Of a stretch of DNA of 32,509 bases, positions 6,895 to 15,932 are shown piece by piece. Position numbers and translations under genes: made by a program. This stretch comes from CAYUHC01 sp964444555 (GTDB lineage: Bacteria > Patescibacteriota > Minisyncoccia > Phycocordibacterales > JACOZG01), in assembly GCA_964444555.1 (NCBI GenBank), contig CAYUHC010000007.1, positions 1 to 32,509 of the forward strand. The letters run 5' to 3'. Below the pieces are notes generated by a model, which worked only from the letters and a program-made list of their open reading frames with translations, was not told the origin of the DNA and made no database searches. The number at the start of each line of letters is the position of its first letter. Position 1 is the first letter of the stretch.

Positions 6895-8553
6895 ATGAAA
6901 AGCGAGATCGAAGAATTAATCAGGCAAGCGGCCCGCAATCTTAACCTCGAGGTGGGTAAGTTTGAAGTTGAGTACCCCGCCACCTTAGAGCATGGAGATT
7001 ATGCCAGTAACGTCGCGCTGGTGGTGGCTAAGCAGGCCAAGCAAAATCCTCGGCAACTAGCCGAGGCGTTGGTTAATGAGCTTGAGAAAATTAAGACAGA
7101 AAATCTTAACCGGATCGAAGTTGCCGGCCCGGGATTTATTAATTTTTATTTAGCACCAAAAACTTTGGCCCGGGAGCTGGAAAAAATTTTAGCCCGCGGA
7201 GAACTTTATGGTTCAAATAATTTGAGCGAGGCCGAAAAAGTGTTGGTGGAGTACACCCAGCCTAATCCTTTCAAAGAATTTCATATTGGCCACTTGATGA
7301 ACAATGTGATCGGCGAAGCTTTGTCTCGGTTGATCGAATCCTCTGGAGCGACGGTCGCTCGCGCGACTTACCACGGCGATGTGGGGATGCACGTGGCCAA
7401 AACCATTTGGGGTCTACAGCAAGCTGGCGCTGAAAATTTATCGCTCAAATTACTTGGCGAGGCCTATGCGTCCGGTCACCGTGCCTTTGAGGATGATCCG
7501 TCTGCGAAAGAGGCGATTATGGTGATTAATAAAAAGATCTATGATCGTTCTGACAAGCAAATTAATCATTTGTATGACGCGGGGCGGACCTGCTCGCTCG
7601 AAGCGTTTGAATCTCTGTACCGACGTTTAGGGAGCCAGTTTAATTTTCATTTTTTTGAGAGCGAGGCTGGGCCCTTGGGACTGGAGGTGGTAAGGAGTCA
7701 TCCGGAGATTTTTGAACTAAGCGAGGGGGCGATGGTCTTTCGTGGCGAAAACTATGGCTTGCATACGCGCGTCTTTGTTAATTCGCAGGGCCTCCCAACT
7801 TATGAGGCCAAGGAGCTTGGCTTGCAGGAGCTTAAGCGGCAAAAATTTTCTGCTACTCGTTCGGTTACCGTGACGGCGGTAGAGCAAAAAGATTTTTTTC
7901 GAGTCGTTCGTCAGGCGATCGAATTAATTTATCCAGAATTGGCGGGCAAACTTGATCACGTCGCTCACGGTTTTTTACGTTTGCCGAGCGGCAAAATGTC
8001 TTCGCGGACGGGTACCGTGGTTGCGGCCGAATCCTTGCTTGGCGAGGTGGCCGATCGGGCCGCCGAGCGAATGGCCGACCGACCGATGTCGGAGGTCGAG
8101 AAGGCTTTGGCGGTCGAGGCGGTGGCGCTCGGGGCAATTAAATACGTTATTCTAAAGCAGTCGCCGGGTCGTGATATTGTTTTTGACTTTGATACCGCGC
8201 TTTCTTTTGAGGGTGACTCGGGCCCCTATCTTCAATACACCTATGTTCGAGCCAAGTCCGTTTTGGCCAAAGCCGAAGTCCCGCCCACCGCGCCCAAGGA
8301 GACTGATTCTGAGCTGGCTCGATTGTTGGGCCGCTTTCCTGAGCTGGTTGCTCGAGCTTCGGCCGAACTTTCGCCGCAACATGTGGTGACTTACGTTACC
8401 GAGCTGGCCTCGGCCTTCAATTCTTATTACGCTCAGAACAAGATTATTGGCAGTGTGGATGAGTCAGCGCAGCTGGCTTTGGTGGCCGCGACCGCCCAGG
8501 TGCTTAAAAATGGTTTAAAGCTCCTGGGTATTCCCGTTCCAGAAAAAATGTAG
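6895..8553 (+). CDS. argS: Arginyl-tRNA synthetase
   Basis: A class I aminoacyl-tRNA synthetase that charges tRNA-Arg. The 552-residue protein has an N-terminal additional domain, the HIGH motif (130-133, in KEFHIGHLMNN) and a KMSKS-type loop, GKMSSRTG. A C-terminal DALR-type anticodon-binding region ends in LLGIPVPEKM. An ATG at 6886 overlaps the extended -10 TGCTAGGAT (6879-6887), so ATG 6895, 7 nt after that element, is the likely start and implies a near-leaderless mRNA. Confidence 0.95.
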   Translation: MKSEIEELIRQAARNLNLEVGKFEVEYPATLEHGDYASNVALVVAKQAKQNPRQLAEALVNELEKIKTENLNRIEVAGPGFINFYLAPKTLARELEKILARGELYGSNNLSEAEKVLVEYTQPNPFKEFHIGHLMNNVIGEALSRLIESSGATVARATYHGDVGMHVAKTIWGLQQAGAENLSLKLLGEAYASGHRAFEDDPSAKEAIMVINKKIYDRSDKQINHLYDAGRTCSLEAFESLYRRLGSQFNFHFFESEAGPLGLEVVRSHPEIFELSEGAMVFRGENYGLHTRVFVNSQGLPTYEAKELGLQELKRQKFSATRSVTVTAVEQKDFFRVVRQAIELIYPELAGKLDHVAHGFLRLPSGKMSSRTGTVVAAESLLGEVADRAAERMADRPMSEVEKALAVEAVALGAIKYVILKQSPGRDIVFDFDTALSFEGDSGPYLQYTYVRAKSVLAKAEVPPTAPKETDSELARLLGRFPELVARASAELSPQHVVTYVTELASAFNSYYAQNKIIGSVDESAQLALVAATAQVLKNGLKLLGIPVPEKM

Positions 8554-8590
8554 TACAGTAATTTTAGGTTTTACAGCGAAAGGAGTCGCT

Positions 8591-8692
8591 ATGGCGCCAT
8601 CGGATCTGAGTGACGCATGGGTCCTCTTGGTGATCTTGATTGTTGTAATTATCGCTTTTTTTAATCGCGATGACGTGTCGGGGCATCTCTAG
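8591..8692 (+). CDS. 33-residue single-helix membrane peptide
   Basis: A very short gene encoding a peptide with an acidic N terminus (MAPSDLSDAW), one hydrophobic helix (VLLVILIVVIIAFF) and a short polar tail (NRDDVSGHL). A strong SD, AAAGGAG (8579-8585), lies 5 nt before the ATG, and a GC-rich terminator follows. The cassette sits between argS and ileS, whose starts lack SDs. The good SD, clean transmembrane segment and private terminator support real expression. No homolog is recognised; functions such as a membrane regulator, toxin-like peptide or subunit accessory are all open. Confidence 0.6.
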   Translation: MAPSDLSDAWVLLVILIVVIIAFFNRDDVSGHL

Positions 8693-8710
8693 TGAGTTGC
8701 CCCGTGAGTG

Positions 8711-8745
8711 GCGCCCGGGGTTACCACCCCTCGGGCGCTTTTTTT
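8711..8745 (+). terminator. Strong intrinsic terminator
   Basis: The stem GCGCCCG plus flanking G/C pairs (8711-8720 with about 8727-8738) encloses TTACCA and is followed by seven T residues. A smaller inverted repeat, GGGGCA/TGCCCC, precedes it near 8679-8702. It ends the 33-residue peptide cassette just before ileS. Confidence 0.9.
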
Positions 8746-8776
8746 CTGGCTGGAAAATGCTAGGATGATGGAAATT

Positions 8777-11700
8777 ATGGCCGAGAAATCCGATCGAGCG
8801 CGCCGCGAAGAAGAAATTCTGGCCAAGTGGCGGGCTAATAAAATTTTTGAACGAACATTAGATAAGCCGGCACCACGGGGCGACTTCGTTTTTTACGAAG
8901 GTCCGCCGACGGCTAACGGTCGCCCGGGCATCCATCATTTAGAGGCGCGCGCTTTTAAGGACGCTACCCCGCGTTACAAAACGATGCGTGGTTATCGCGT
9001 ACGTCGCCGCGGCGGTTGGGATACTCATGGTCTGCCGGTGGAGTTAGGGGTGGAGAAGGCGCTTGGTCTAAAGTCTAAGAAAGAAGTTGAAGCGTACGGC
9101 ATCGCCGCGTTTAATGAGAAGTGTAAGGAGAGTGTCTGGACTTACGTGCGTGAGTGGGAAGAGTTTACGCGACGCATTGGTTACTGGGTTGATCTTGAAC
9201 ACCCGTACATTACTTATCGTTCGGAATATATCGAATCGGTTTGGCATATTTTAAAGCAGGCCGACGAGAAGAAGTTGCTGTACAAGGACTATAAGATTGT
9301 GCCCTGGTGTCCGCGTTGTGGCACGGCGCTCTCTTCGCACGAGCTGGCTCAAGGTTATCAAGACGTTAAGGATCTGTCGGTTTACGTTAAGTTTCGGCTT
9401 AAGTCTGAACCGAACACTTATTTGGTGGCCTGGACGACGACGCCCTGGACCTTGCCGGGTAATGTGGCTTTGGCGGTTAATCCCGCGATTACTTACGTGC
9501 GGGCGCGGGTGGGGGAGGAAATTTATTTGGTCGCCGAAGAGCGCTTGGCCGCGCTTAAGTTGGATCCTGCTAGTGTGGAGGAGAAAATTTCTGGTTCGGC
9601 GTTGGTGGGTTTGGAGTACGAGCCGGTCTATCCGTTTCTGGCGGAAAAAGATAACGGCACCGCTTTTCGGGTTTACGCAGCCGATTTTGTGACGACGACG
9701 GATGGCACGGGGATTGTTCACCTGGCGCCGATGTATGGTCAGGATGACTTCGATCTGGGCACTAAAATTGGCCTCCCTAAGCATCATCTGGTTCGTGAGG
9801 ACGGCACCTTTGTGCCAGAAGCTGGATTTTTGGCCGGCTTGTTTGTAAAGGATCAGGCCACCGACGTAGCGATTATCAAAGATCTCGCTGGTCGGGGCTT
9901 ACTTTTTGGTAAAGAAAAATACGAGCACTCTTATCCGCACTGTTGGCGCTGTAAGACGCCGCTCATCTATTTTGCTCGCGACTCGTGGTATCTCCGGATG
10001 ACGGAACTGCGCGAAGAGATGCTCGCCGCCAATCAGCAGATTAATTGGGAGCCAGCCACGATTAAGGACGGCCGCTTTGGCGAATGGTTGCGCGAGATCA
10101 AGGATTGGTCAATTTCTCGCGAGCGTTATTGGGGGACGCCTTTGCCGATCTGGCAGTGTGACTCATGTCCCGAACGGGCGGTGATTGGTTCCGTGGCGGA
10201 ACTGCAGGCTCGTGGCGCGGGGCTTAATCGTTACTTCGTCATGCGCCATGGCGAAGCGGAGTCTAATGCTCGCGCTATCGTCTCGAGCGCTCTGCCAGGC
10301 GAGTATCATTTAACCGAGCGCGGTCGGGAAGAGGTGATTCGTTCGGCTGAAAAATTGTCGGGAGAAAAAATTGATTACATCGTTGCTTCGCCGGTTTTGC
10401 GGACGCGCGAGACGGCCGAACTTTTGGCCAAGCAACTTGGACTTGCTCCTGATCGGATCTTGTTTGATGAGCGGTTGCGCGAGGTTGGCTTCGGTGCTTG
10501 GGAGGGTCGACCAATCGCTGATTATTTGGCGGCGACCGACTACTCGGACGTGGAGCCGGAGGCGCAGGTTAAGGATCGCTTGATGAGCGCGCTGGCCGAG
10601 ATTGATGCCAAGTATCGCGGTCAGACAATCGTGGTGGTGACGCACCAGAATTTGGCGGGTTTTTTGGCGACCGGATCGGCGGATTTTGTGACGGGCGAGG
10701 TCCGTCCGTTTGTAAAGTTTGATTTCCATCGGCCCTACATTGATGAGATCAAGCTCACCTGTACTTGTGGTGGCCAGATGACGAGAGTCAAAGAGGTGAT
10801 GGATGTTTGGTTTGATTCTGGCGCGATGCCGTTTGCTCAAGCCCATTACCCATTTTCGACCAGTGCGGCCGAATTACTTTATCCGGCCGATTACATTTCT
10901 GAGGCCATTGATCAGACGCGCGGCTGGTTCTACACCCTGCATGCTATTGGAGCGTTGATGGGCCGCGGTGCCGCTTACAAAAACGTTATTTGTTTGGGGC
11001 TTTTGCTCGACGCAGAGGGTAAGAAGATGTCTAAAAGTGTCGGCAACGTTGTTGATCCAGAAGCGATGCTTAATCTTTATGGGGCCGATGCTCTTCGTCT
11101 GTGGATGTACAGCGTCAATCAGCCAGGTGATGCTAAAAACTTTGATGAAAAAACAGTTGATGAGGTGGTCAAAAAAGTTATTAATTTATTAACCAACGTC
11201 ACCACCTTTTACCGCACTTATGCCGACCCAGCGGTGCCGGCCGCGGCCGATTCTCCACAAGTTCTTGATCGTTGGATTGTGGCGCGGCTCAATCAATTAA
11301 TTAAGACGGCCACTGCGGCCTTGGATGATTATTCGTTATTTGAACCGGCGCGCGCGATCCGTGACTTTATTGCCGACCTGTCGCAGTGGTATTTGCGTCG
11401 CTCTCGCGAGCGCTTTAAGGGTGATGATGAGACCGATCGGATTCGGGCGGCCGCGACCACTCGTTGGGTGTTGCATAACTTGTCGCGGGTGATGGCACCG
11501 CTGGCGCCTTTCGTGGCCGAAGAGATTTTTGAGCAGGTGCGAAGCGAAGCGGATCCCGAGAGCGTCCACTTGGCGGAGTGGCCAGAGGCGGGAGAGGTGG
11601 ATCGGCCGGTGATCGAGGAGATGGCGCTAGCGCGGACGCTGGTGGAAGTTTCTCTGGCGGAGCGGGCCAAGTTGGGGCAAAAAATTCGTCAGCCCCTGGC

Positions 11701-12052
11701 CGAGATGAAATATCAAATTGTTGATCAATCATCCAAGCTTGATCCCGATCTCGAGCAGATTGTGGCCGAGGAGATTAACGTTAAGCAGGTCACCTTGGCC
11801 AAGGTGGACGAAGCAACGGAATCAAGCGGAGTTAGAGTGTGGTTGGACGCTAATCTGACCCCGGAACTGGAAGCTCTGGGCCGAGTCCGTGACTTGATTC
11901 GAGAGATTCAGGATTGGCGCAAACAGCAAGGTTTGACGCCTGGTCAACTAGCCGTGGTGCCGATCGCCGCAACTCATCGTCCGTTAGTGGAAAAGTATGC
12001 TGACGAGATTCGTCGGGCGACGTCAGCGTCTGATTTTGTTTTTCAAGATTAG
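8777..12052 (+). CDS. ileS: Isoleucyl-tRNA synthetase with embedded histidine-phosphatase domain
   Basis: A class I synthetase for tRNA-Ile, 1091 residues. The HIGH-type motif is PGIHH (50-54), and the zinc site PWCPRCGTALSSHE and the editing domain (TTWTLPGN, GTGIVHLAPMYGQDD) follow. The KMSKS motif is at 750-754, and an anticodon-binding region ends the protein. Between about 486 and 648, just before the conserved HRPYIDEI segment, lies an extra domain of about 165 residues of the histidine phosphatase (phosphoglycerate-mutase-like) family. It has RHGE at 490-493, Arg542 in SPVLRTRET, Glu569 and His623 in VVVTHQN, so its catalytic set is complete. The reading frame is continuous. ATG 8777 is chosen because the extended -10 TGCTAGGAT (8758-8766) precludes earlier starts. 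recO abuts the stop codon. Confidence 0.94.
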   Translation: MAEKSDRARREEEILAKWRANKIFERTLDKPAPRGDFVFYEGPPTANGRPGIHHLEARAFKDATPRYKTMRGYRVRRRGGWDTHGLPVELGVEKALGLKSKKEVEAYGIAAFNEKCKESVWTYVREWEEFTRRIGYWVDLEHPYITYRSEYIESVWHILKQADEKKLLYKDYKIVPWCPRCGTALSSHELAQGYQDVKDLSVYVKFRLKSEPNTYLVAWTTTPWTLPGNVALAVNPAITYVRARVGEEIYLVAEERLAALKLDPASVEEKISGSALVGLEYEPVYPFLAEKDNGTAFRVYAADFVTTTDGTGIVHLAPMYGQDDFDLGTKIGLPKHHLVREDGTFVPEAGFLAGLFVKDQATDVAIIKDLAGRGLLFGKEKYEHSYPHCWRCKTPLIYFARDSWYLRMTELREEMLAANQQINWEPATIKDGRFGEWLREIKDWSISRERYWGTPLPIWQCDSCPERAVIGSVAELQARGAGLNRYFVMRHGEAESNARAIVSSALPGEYHLTERGREEVIRSAEKLSGEKIDYIVASPVLRTRETAELLAKQLGLAPDRILFDERLREVGFGAWEGRPIADYLAATDYSDVEPEAQVKDRLMSALAEIDAKYRGQTIVVVTHQNLAGFLATGSADFVTGEVRPFVKFDFHRPYIDEIKLTCTCGGQMTRVKEVMDVWFDSGAMPFAQAHYPFSTSAAELLYPADYISEAIDQTRGWFYTLHAIGALMGRGAAYKNVICLGLLLDAEGKKMSKSVGNVVDPEAMLNLYGADALRLWMYSVNQPGDAKNFDEKTVDEVVKKVINLLTNVTTFYRTYADPAVPAAADSPQVLDRWIVARLNQLIKTATAALDDYSLFEPARAIRDFIADLSQWYLRRSRERFKGDDETDRIRAAATTRWVLHNLSRVMAPLAPFVAEEIFEQVRSEADPESVHLAEWPEAGEVDRPVIEEMALARTLVEVSLAERAKLGQKIRQPLAEMKYQIVDQSSKLDPDLEQIVAEEINVKQVTLAKVDEATESSGVRVWLDANLTPELEALGRVRDLIREIQDWRKQQGLTPGQLAVVPIAATHRPLVEKYADEIRRATSASDFVFQD

Positions 12053-12640
12053 ATGTCTCATCGAATTTTTACGACGCAAGCGTTAGTGGTGAGCGCCGAA
12101 CCATTTGGCGAAGCTAATCGGTGGTTTTTATTTCTGACTCCGGATTTGGGTTTAATCCGCGTGAGGGCCCAGGGTATTCGGTGGGGCACTTCTAAGCTTA
12201 AAGCTTCTTTGTCACTTTATGGCTTGGCGGAAGTTTCGTTAGTGCGCGGCCGCGAGCAATGGCTCGTCGTCGGCGCTCGCGCCGACGACCGCCTCGCGCC
12301 ACTTTTGGCGCGAGGCGCTGGCCGCTCCCTGGCGGCGCAGGTAAGCAGATTGTTAATCCGCTTGCTCGCGGGCGAGGAGGGCAACCCGTCTTTATTTGAG
12401 GGAGTGGTTGCTGGATTGGTGGCGGCCGCCCAGGCGCCGACGGCGGCCGCGTTCTATCAATGTGAGTTAGTTTTGGTTCTGCGCGTGCTGGCCAATCTTG
12501 GTTACGTTCGTTGGGACGGAGAATTAGCTCATTTGGCTTCGTTTGATCATGGCTGGCAGGCCGTCGTCACCGAAGCAACTTTGCCCCAAGCCGAAATTTT
12601 GTCAGCGATTAATCAGGCGCTTAAACACAGTCAATTGTAA
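12053..12640 (+). CDS. recO: DNA repair protein RecO
   Basis: A 195-residue RecO-like recombination mediator, which in other bacteria loads RecA onto SSB-coated DNA with RecR. The N-terminal OB-fold pattern is visible: TTQALVVSAEPFGEANRW, then LIRVRAQGIRWGTSKLKASL and VRGREQWLVV. The C-terminal helical part (FYQCELVLVLRVLANLGYV) is shorter than in E. coli RecO (about 240 aa). The ATG directly follows the ileS stop codon, so it depends on ileS transcription and is probably translationally coupled. Two adjacent perfect 11-bp hairpins lie inside the coding sequence at 12266-12317. recA and ssb are also in this window. Confidence 0.85.
   Translation: MSHRIFTTQALVVSAEPFGEANRWFLFLTPDLGLIRVRAQGIRWGTSKLKASLSLYGLAEVSLVRGREQWLVVGARADDRLAPLLARGAGRSLAAQVSRLLIRLLAGEEGNPSLFEGVVAGLVAAAQAPTAAAFYQCELVLVLRVLANLGYVRWDGELAHLASFDHGWQAVVTEATLPQAEILSAINQALKHSQL
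12266..12317 (+). repeat. Tandem perfect hairpins inside recO
   Basis: Two consecutive inverted repeats occur. GTCGTCGGCGC (12266-12276) pairs with 12279-12289, leaving a 2-nt loop. CGCCTCGCGCC (12290-12300) pairs with GGCGCGAGGCG (12307-12317) across ACTTTT. Both are perfect over 11 bp and lie back to back within the reading frame. A comparable pair occurs at 31353-31415. Confidence 0.85.
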
Positions 12641-12664
12641 TTTGGTCGTGGTATACTAGCCAGG

Positions 12665-14587
12665 ATGGCGGAGTCAGAGCAGGATCCAATTGAACAACTT
12701 AAGCGGCAACTAGACACTCCTGGTCAGCCCGAAATTTCTTTGCGCCGCTCGCCGCTACGTTTGGGAGAGGATGAGCTTCCTCGAGTCTGGGAGCCCCCAG
12801 TCGCGGCGGGTGGGACTAAATTAAACACGTCGATGTTGAAAAAAATTCTTTATTTATCAATTTTATTTTGCGTGGCCATGGGCGGTTTGGCGGCTTGGGC
12901 TCTCTGGCGCGGCGATAACACGGTTAAGACCGGCAATGTTGATTTAACGATTGTGGCGCCAGCTTTGGCACGAGCGGGCGAGGAGATCGCTTTGGAAGTC
13001 GCTTTAAAAAACAACAACACTATTCCCTTGGAGTTTGTCGATTTGATCTTGAAGTATCCACCAGGAACTCGCTTGCCTGGTCAGGTGACGGAGACAACGC
13101 GGGATCGGATTAATCTTGGTACCTTGGCCCCAGGCGCCGAAAAGCGTCAGAGTTATAAAGTCTTATTGTTTGGCGAAAAGGGGATCAAGGTGCCAATCAC
13201 GGCTTCTTTAGAGTATCGCTTGGCAGATTCTAACGCGATTTTTGACCGGAGTATTTCGCGAGAGGTTGAGATTTCTGACGCGCCGGTTTCGCTTAAGGTG
13301 ACGGGCGAAGATTCGGTCAATGCCGGTGGGCTAGTGGAGTTGGAGGTAGCCGTCACCTCTAATGCGACTTCGATTTTGCCGGCGGTGGCGGTGGTGGTTA
13401 AATATCCAACTGGCTTTGTGCCAGCCACTAACGAGCCAGCGGCGACGCAGGGTAACAATGTTTGGGTGTTAAAAAATCTAGAGCCGGGCGAAGAGGAAGA
13501 AATTATTTTGCGCGGCACCTTGGGCGGTCAAAACAATGATGCTAAAACTTTTCGCGTCGAAGCAGGAGTGCCCGATCCCGCTGGCGAGCCGCGGGTGGCC
13601 GTTTTGTATGATTTGGAATTGGTGACGATCGCCTTGTCGGAGCCGAGCGTGCAGTTGGGGATCGCGCTAAACAACAACACCGCTCCCGAGCAGGTGGTGG
13701 GTGGTCAGCAGAGTGTCTCTGGCCAGCTTAAGTGGCTAAACAGTTTAGCTGGTTCGCTTGAGGATGTGGAGGTCGCGCTAACTTTTAATGGTACCGGCTT
13801 CAATCCCTACACAGTTTCAGCGCCGGGAGGCATTTTCCGCGCCACGGATCGAACCTTGGTTTGGAACAAATCTTCGCTGGGCAACTTAAGCACTCTGGCT
13901 TCGGGCGCGACGGCCGAACTTAACTTTAAATTTGATACTCCTAAATTGGGATCGGGCAATGAGTTTATAAAAAATCCGACTCTGGAATTATTGGCGACGC
14001 TTAAGGGTCGCGAATCAGTGGTTGGCGGTGACGGCAAAAAAGAAGTAGTTAAGGTCGAGTCAACCAAGCGACTTAAATTAAATTCGACGATTGGTTTGGC
14101 GTCGCAAGCTTTTTATTACACTGAGGAAGCGGGAGATCGTGGGCCTTTGCCACCTAAGGTGGGCGAGGAGACGGAGTACACGATTATCTGGACGGTTACC
14201 AATAGCTCTAATGATTTACGGGAGGCTACCGTCACGGCTACTTTGCCGCCCTACATGAAGTGGTTGGGCTTTGTCGGTTCGCAAACGGAAACGGTTAAAT
14301 TTTCGCCCATTGATTCGGGCGGCGGAGAATTGGTTTGGTCTTTGGGTTCGGTTCGGGCGGGAACGGGCTTTGGCCTTGGCGCTCGGCAAGTAATTTTCCG
14401 GGTCGGTTTAACTCCGGCGCTGAGTCAGTTGGGGACGGCGCCAGTAATTCTCTCGGCTCCGATTATGTCGGCCGTCGACACCTTTACCGGCGTAACACTT
14501 AAGGCGGCAGTCTCGCGTCCGATCGATACTAATTTAAGTTTGTTTGATAGCCGCTTTAGACTCGGTCAAGATAAAGTGGTAGAGTAG
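12665..14587 (+). CDS. Membrane-anchored protein with extracytoplasmic beta-sandwich repeats
   Basis: A 640-residue protein with an N-terminal acidic, proline-containing cytoplasmic part of about 57 residues. One transmembrane helix (about 59-81, LYLSILFCVAMGGLAAWALW) follows, and the rest is a long exported region. That region shows repeated Ig/DUF11-like features, for example GEEIALEVALKNNNTIPLEFVD, GGLVELEVAVTSNATSILPAV and GEETEYTIIWTVTNSSND, each followed by L-x-P-G-type strands. It is probably a surface or envelope structural protein, and a specific function is not recognisable. TATACT (12652-12657) is 7 nt before the ATG, indicating its own near-leaderless promoter inside the synthetase cluster. 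Confidence 0.8.
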   Translation: MAESEQDPIEQLKRQLDTPGQPEISLRRSPLRLGEDELPRVWEPPVAAGGTKLNTSMLKKILYLSILFCVAMGGLAAWALWRGDNTVKTGNVDLTIVAPALARAGEEIALEVALKNNNTIPLEFVDLILKYPPGTRLPGQVTETTRDRINLGTLAPGAEKRQSYKVLLFGEKGIKVPITASLEYRLADSNAIFDRSISREVEISDAPVSLKVTGEDSVNAGGLVELEVAVTSNATSILPAVAVVVKYPTGFVPATNEPAATQGNNVWVLKNLEPGEEEEIILRGTLGGQNNDAKTFRVEAGVPDPAGEPRVAVLYDLELVTIALSEPSVQLGIALNNNTAPEQVVGGQQSVSGQLKWLNSLAGSLEDVEVALTFNGTGFNPYTVSAPGGIFRATDRTLVWNKSSLGNLSTLASGATAELNFKFDTPKLGSGNEFIKNPTLELLATLKGRESVVGGDGKKEVVKVESTKRLKLNSTIGLASQAFYYTEEAGDRGPLPPKVGEETEYTIIWTVTNSSNDLREATVTATLPPYMKWLGFVGSQTETVKFSPIDSGGGELVWSLGSVRAGTGFGLGARQVIFRVGLTPALSQLGTAPVILSAPIMSAVDTFTGVTLKAAVSRPIDTNLSLFDSRFRLGQDKVVE

Positions 14588-14593
14588 GAACCA

Positions 14594-15898
14594 ATGTCGG
14601 AACTTGAAGTCAAAATGGAAAAGTTAGTCGCCCTGGCCAAGCGCCGCGGCTTTATTTATCCCGGTTCAGAAATTTATGGCGGACTGGCGGGGACTTACGA
14701 CTTTGGACCTTTGGGCGTGGCTCTCAAGCGAAATATTGAGAATCTTTGGTGGCGGAAGTTTGTGACGGATCGCGAAGATATGTTTGGCGTTGATGCCGCC
14801 ATTATTATGAATCCCAAAGCTTGGGAGGCCTCTGGTCACGTGGCCGGCTTTTCTGATCCATTGGTAGAGTGTGCTAAATGTCAGCGTCGCTTCCGCGCCG
14901 ATCACGTTGAGGGTCCAGCTTGCCCGGAGTGCGGTGGTCAATTGGGCGCGGCCCGGCAATTTAACATGATGTTTAAGACTCACGCCGGGGCGAGCGAAGA
15001 CGCGGCGGCCGCTGTTTATTTGCGACCCGAAACTGCTGGCGGTATGTTTGTAAACTTTAAAAACGTTATTGATTCTTTCCACCCCAAGTTGCCGTTTGGT
15101 CTGGCGCAGATTGGCAAAGCTTTTCGTAACGAGATTGCGCCGCGCGACTTTGTTTTTCGCTCGCGAGAATTTTCCCAGATGGAGGTGGAATATTTTGTTC
15201 GACCAAGTGAGTGGGAGGCAAAGTTTGAGGAGTGGCGTCAGGCGATGCATGATTTCGCGAGCGCTCTCAATTTAGAAGTTCATGAGCTGGAGGTCGCGCC
15301 AGCAGATCGCGCGCACTACTCTAAGCGGACAATCGATTTTGAGTTCGAGTATCCCTTTGGTCGCAAGGAGTTGTGGGGCTTGGCTTATCGAACGGACTTT
15401 GATCTCTCGGCCCACACTACTCACTCAAAAGTGGAGTTAAGCTATTACGACGAAGAAACTAAGGAGCGGCTCGTGCCTCACGTGATCGAGCCCTCGCTCG
15501 GCGTCGAGCGGACGGTATTGGCAACCTTGTCGGCCGCTTATCGCGAAGATGAGTTGGGTGGTGAGCCGCGATCGTACTTGGCTTTGCCGGCTCAAGTGGC
15601 TCCTTATCGCGTAGCCGTTTTCCCTCTGCTAAAAAATAAGCCAGAATTAGTGGCTAAGGCACGCGAAGTTTACCAGGCCCTCCGTCGGGCGGGGATCGCG
15701 GTCATTTTTGACGATAACGGTAATATCGGTAAGCGCTATCGCCGCCAGGACGAGATTGGGACGCCAGCCTGTGTCACCATCGACTTTGATACTTTAGGCG
15801 AAACGGCCGAGCTTAAGGAAACGGTGACTTTGCGCGACCGCGATAGTGGCCAACAGCGTCGGGTAGCCATCTCGGATTTGGTTCAAATCCTCTCTTGA
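14594..15898 (+). CDS. glyS: Glycyl-tRNA synthetase (single-chain class II type)
   Basis: An alpha2-type glycyl-tRNA synthetase, 434 residues. The N terminus (RRGFIYPGSEIYGGLAGTYD) is characteristic. It has a zinc-type insert with CAKC and CPECGG, class II motif 2 (FRNEIAPRDFVFRSREFSQME), and motif 3 near PSLGVERTVLATL. A C-terminal anticodon-binding domain (VAPYRVAVFPLLKN) follows. It begins 6 nt after the previous stop codon; a weak AGGA lies upstream. The -35 of the next promoter overlaps its stop codon. Confidence 0.96.
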   Translation: MSELEVKMEKLVALAKRRGFIYPGSEIYGGLAGTYDFGPLGVALKRNIENLWWRKFVTDREDMFGVDAAIIMNPKAWEASGHVAGFSDPLVECAKCQRRFRADHVEGPACPECGGQLGAARQFNMMFKTHAGASEDAAAAVYLRPETAGGMFVNFKNVIDSFHPKLPFGLAQIGKAFRNEIAPRDFVFRSREFSQMEVEYFVRPSEWEAKFEEWRQAMHDFASALNLEVHELEVAPADRAHYSKRTIDFEFEYPFGRKELWGLAYRTDFDLSAHTTHSKVELSYYDEETKERLVPHVIEPSLGVERTVLATLSAAYREDELGGEPRSYLALPAQVAPYRVAVFPLLKNKPELVAKAREVYQALRRAGIAVIFDDNGNIGKRYRRQDEIGTPACVTIDFDTLGETAELKETVTLRDRDSGQQRRVAISDLVQILS

Positions 15899-15926
15899 CA
15901 AAAATAGGGGTATCTGGTAGTATACT
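15895..15926 (+). promoter_or_regulatory. Strong promoter overlapping the glyS stop codon
   Basis: TTGACA (15895-15900), exactly 17 nt, then TAGTAT (15918-15923), with an alternative TATACT at 15921-15926. It drives the 31-codon gene at 16003 with a leader of about 70 nt. Confidence 0.8.
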
Positions 15927-15932
15927 GGCAGT

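Noticed and set aside
8708..8776. Earlier GTG start for ileS
   Set aside because: The segment overlaps the terminator of the small peptide cassette and the extended -10 element, so it is not expected in the mRNA.
9251..9787. 178-residue antisense open frame in ileS (similar at 10310-10846)
   Set aside because: It is an arginine-rich, low-information translation opposite a fully conserved synthetase; no promoter or ribosome-binding signal.
10220..10730. Histidine-phosphatase segment as a frameshift or assembly chimera
   Set aside because: The frame is continuous through both junctions, composition matches the flanks, and the insert falls precisely between conserved IleRS blocks.
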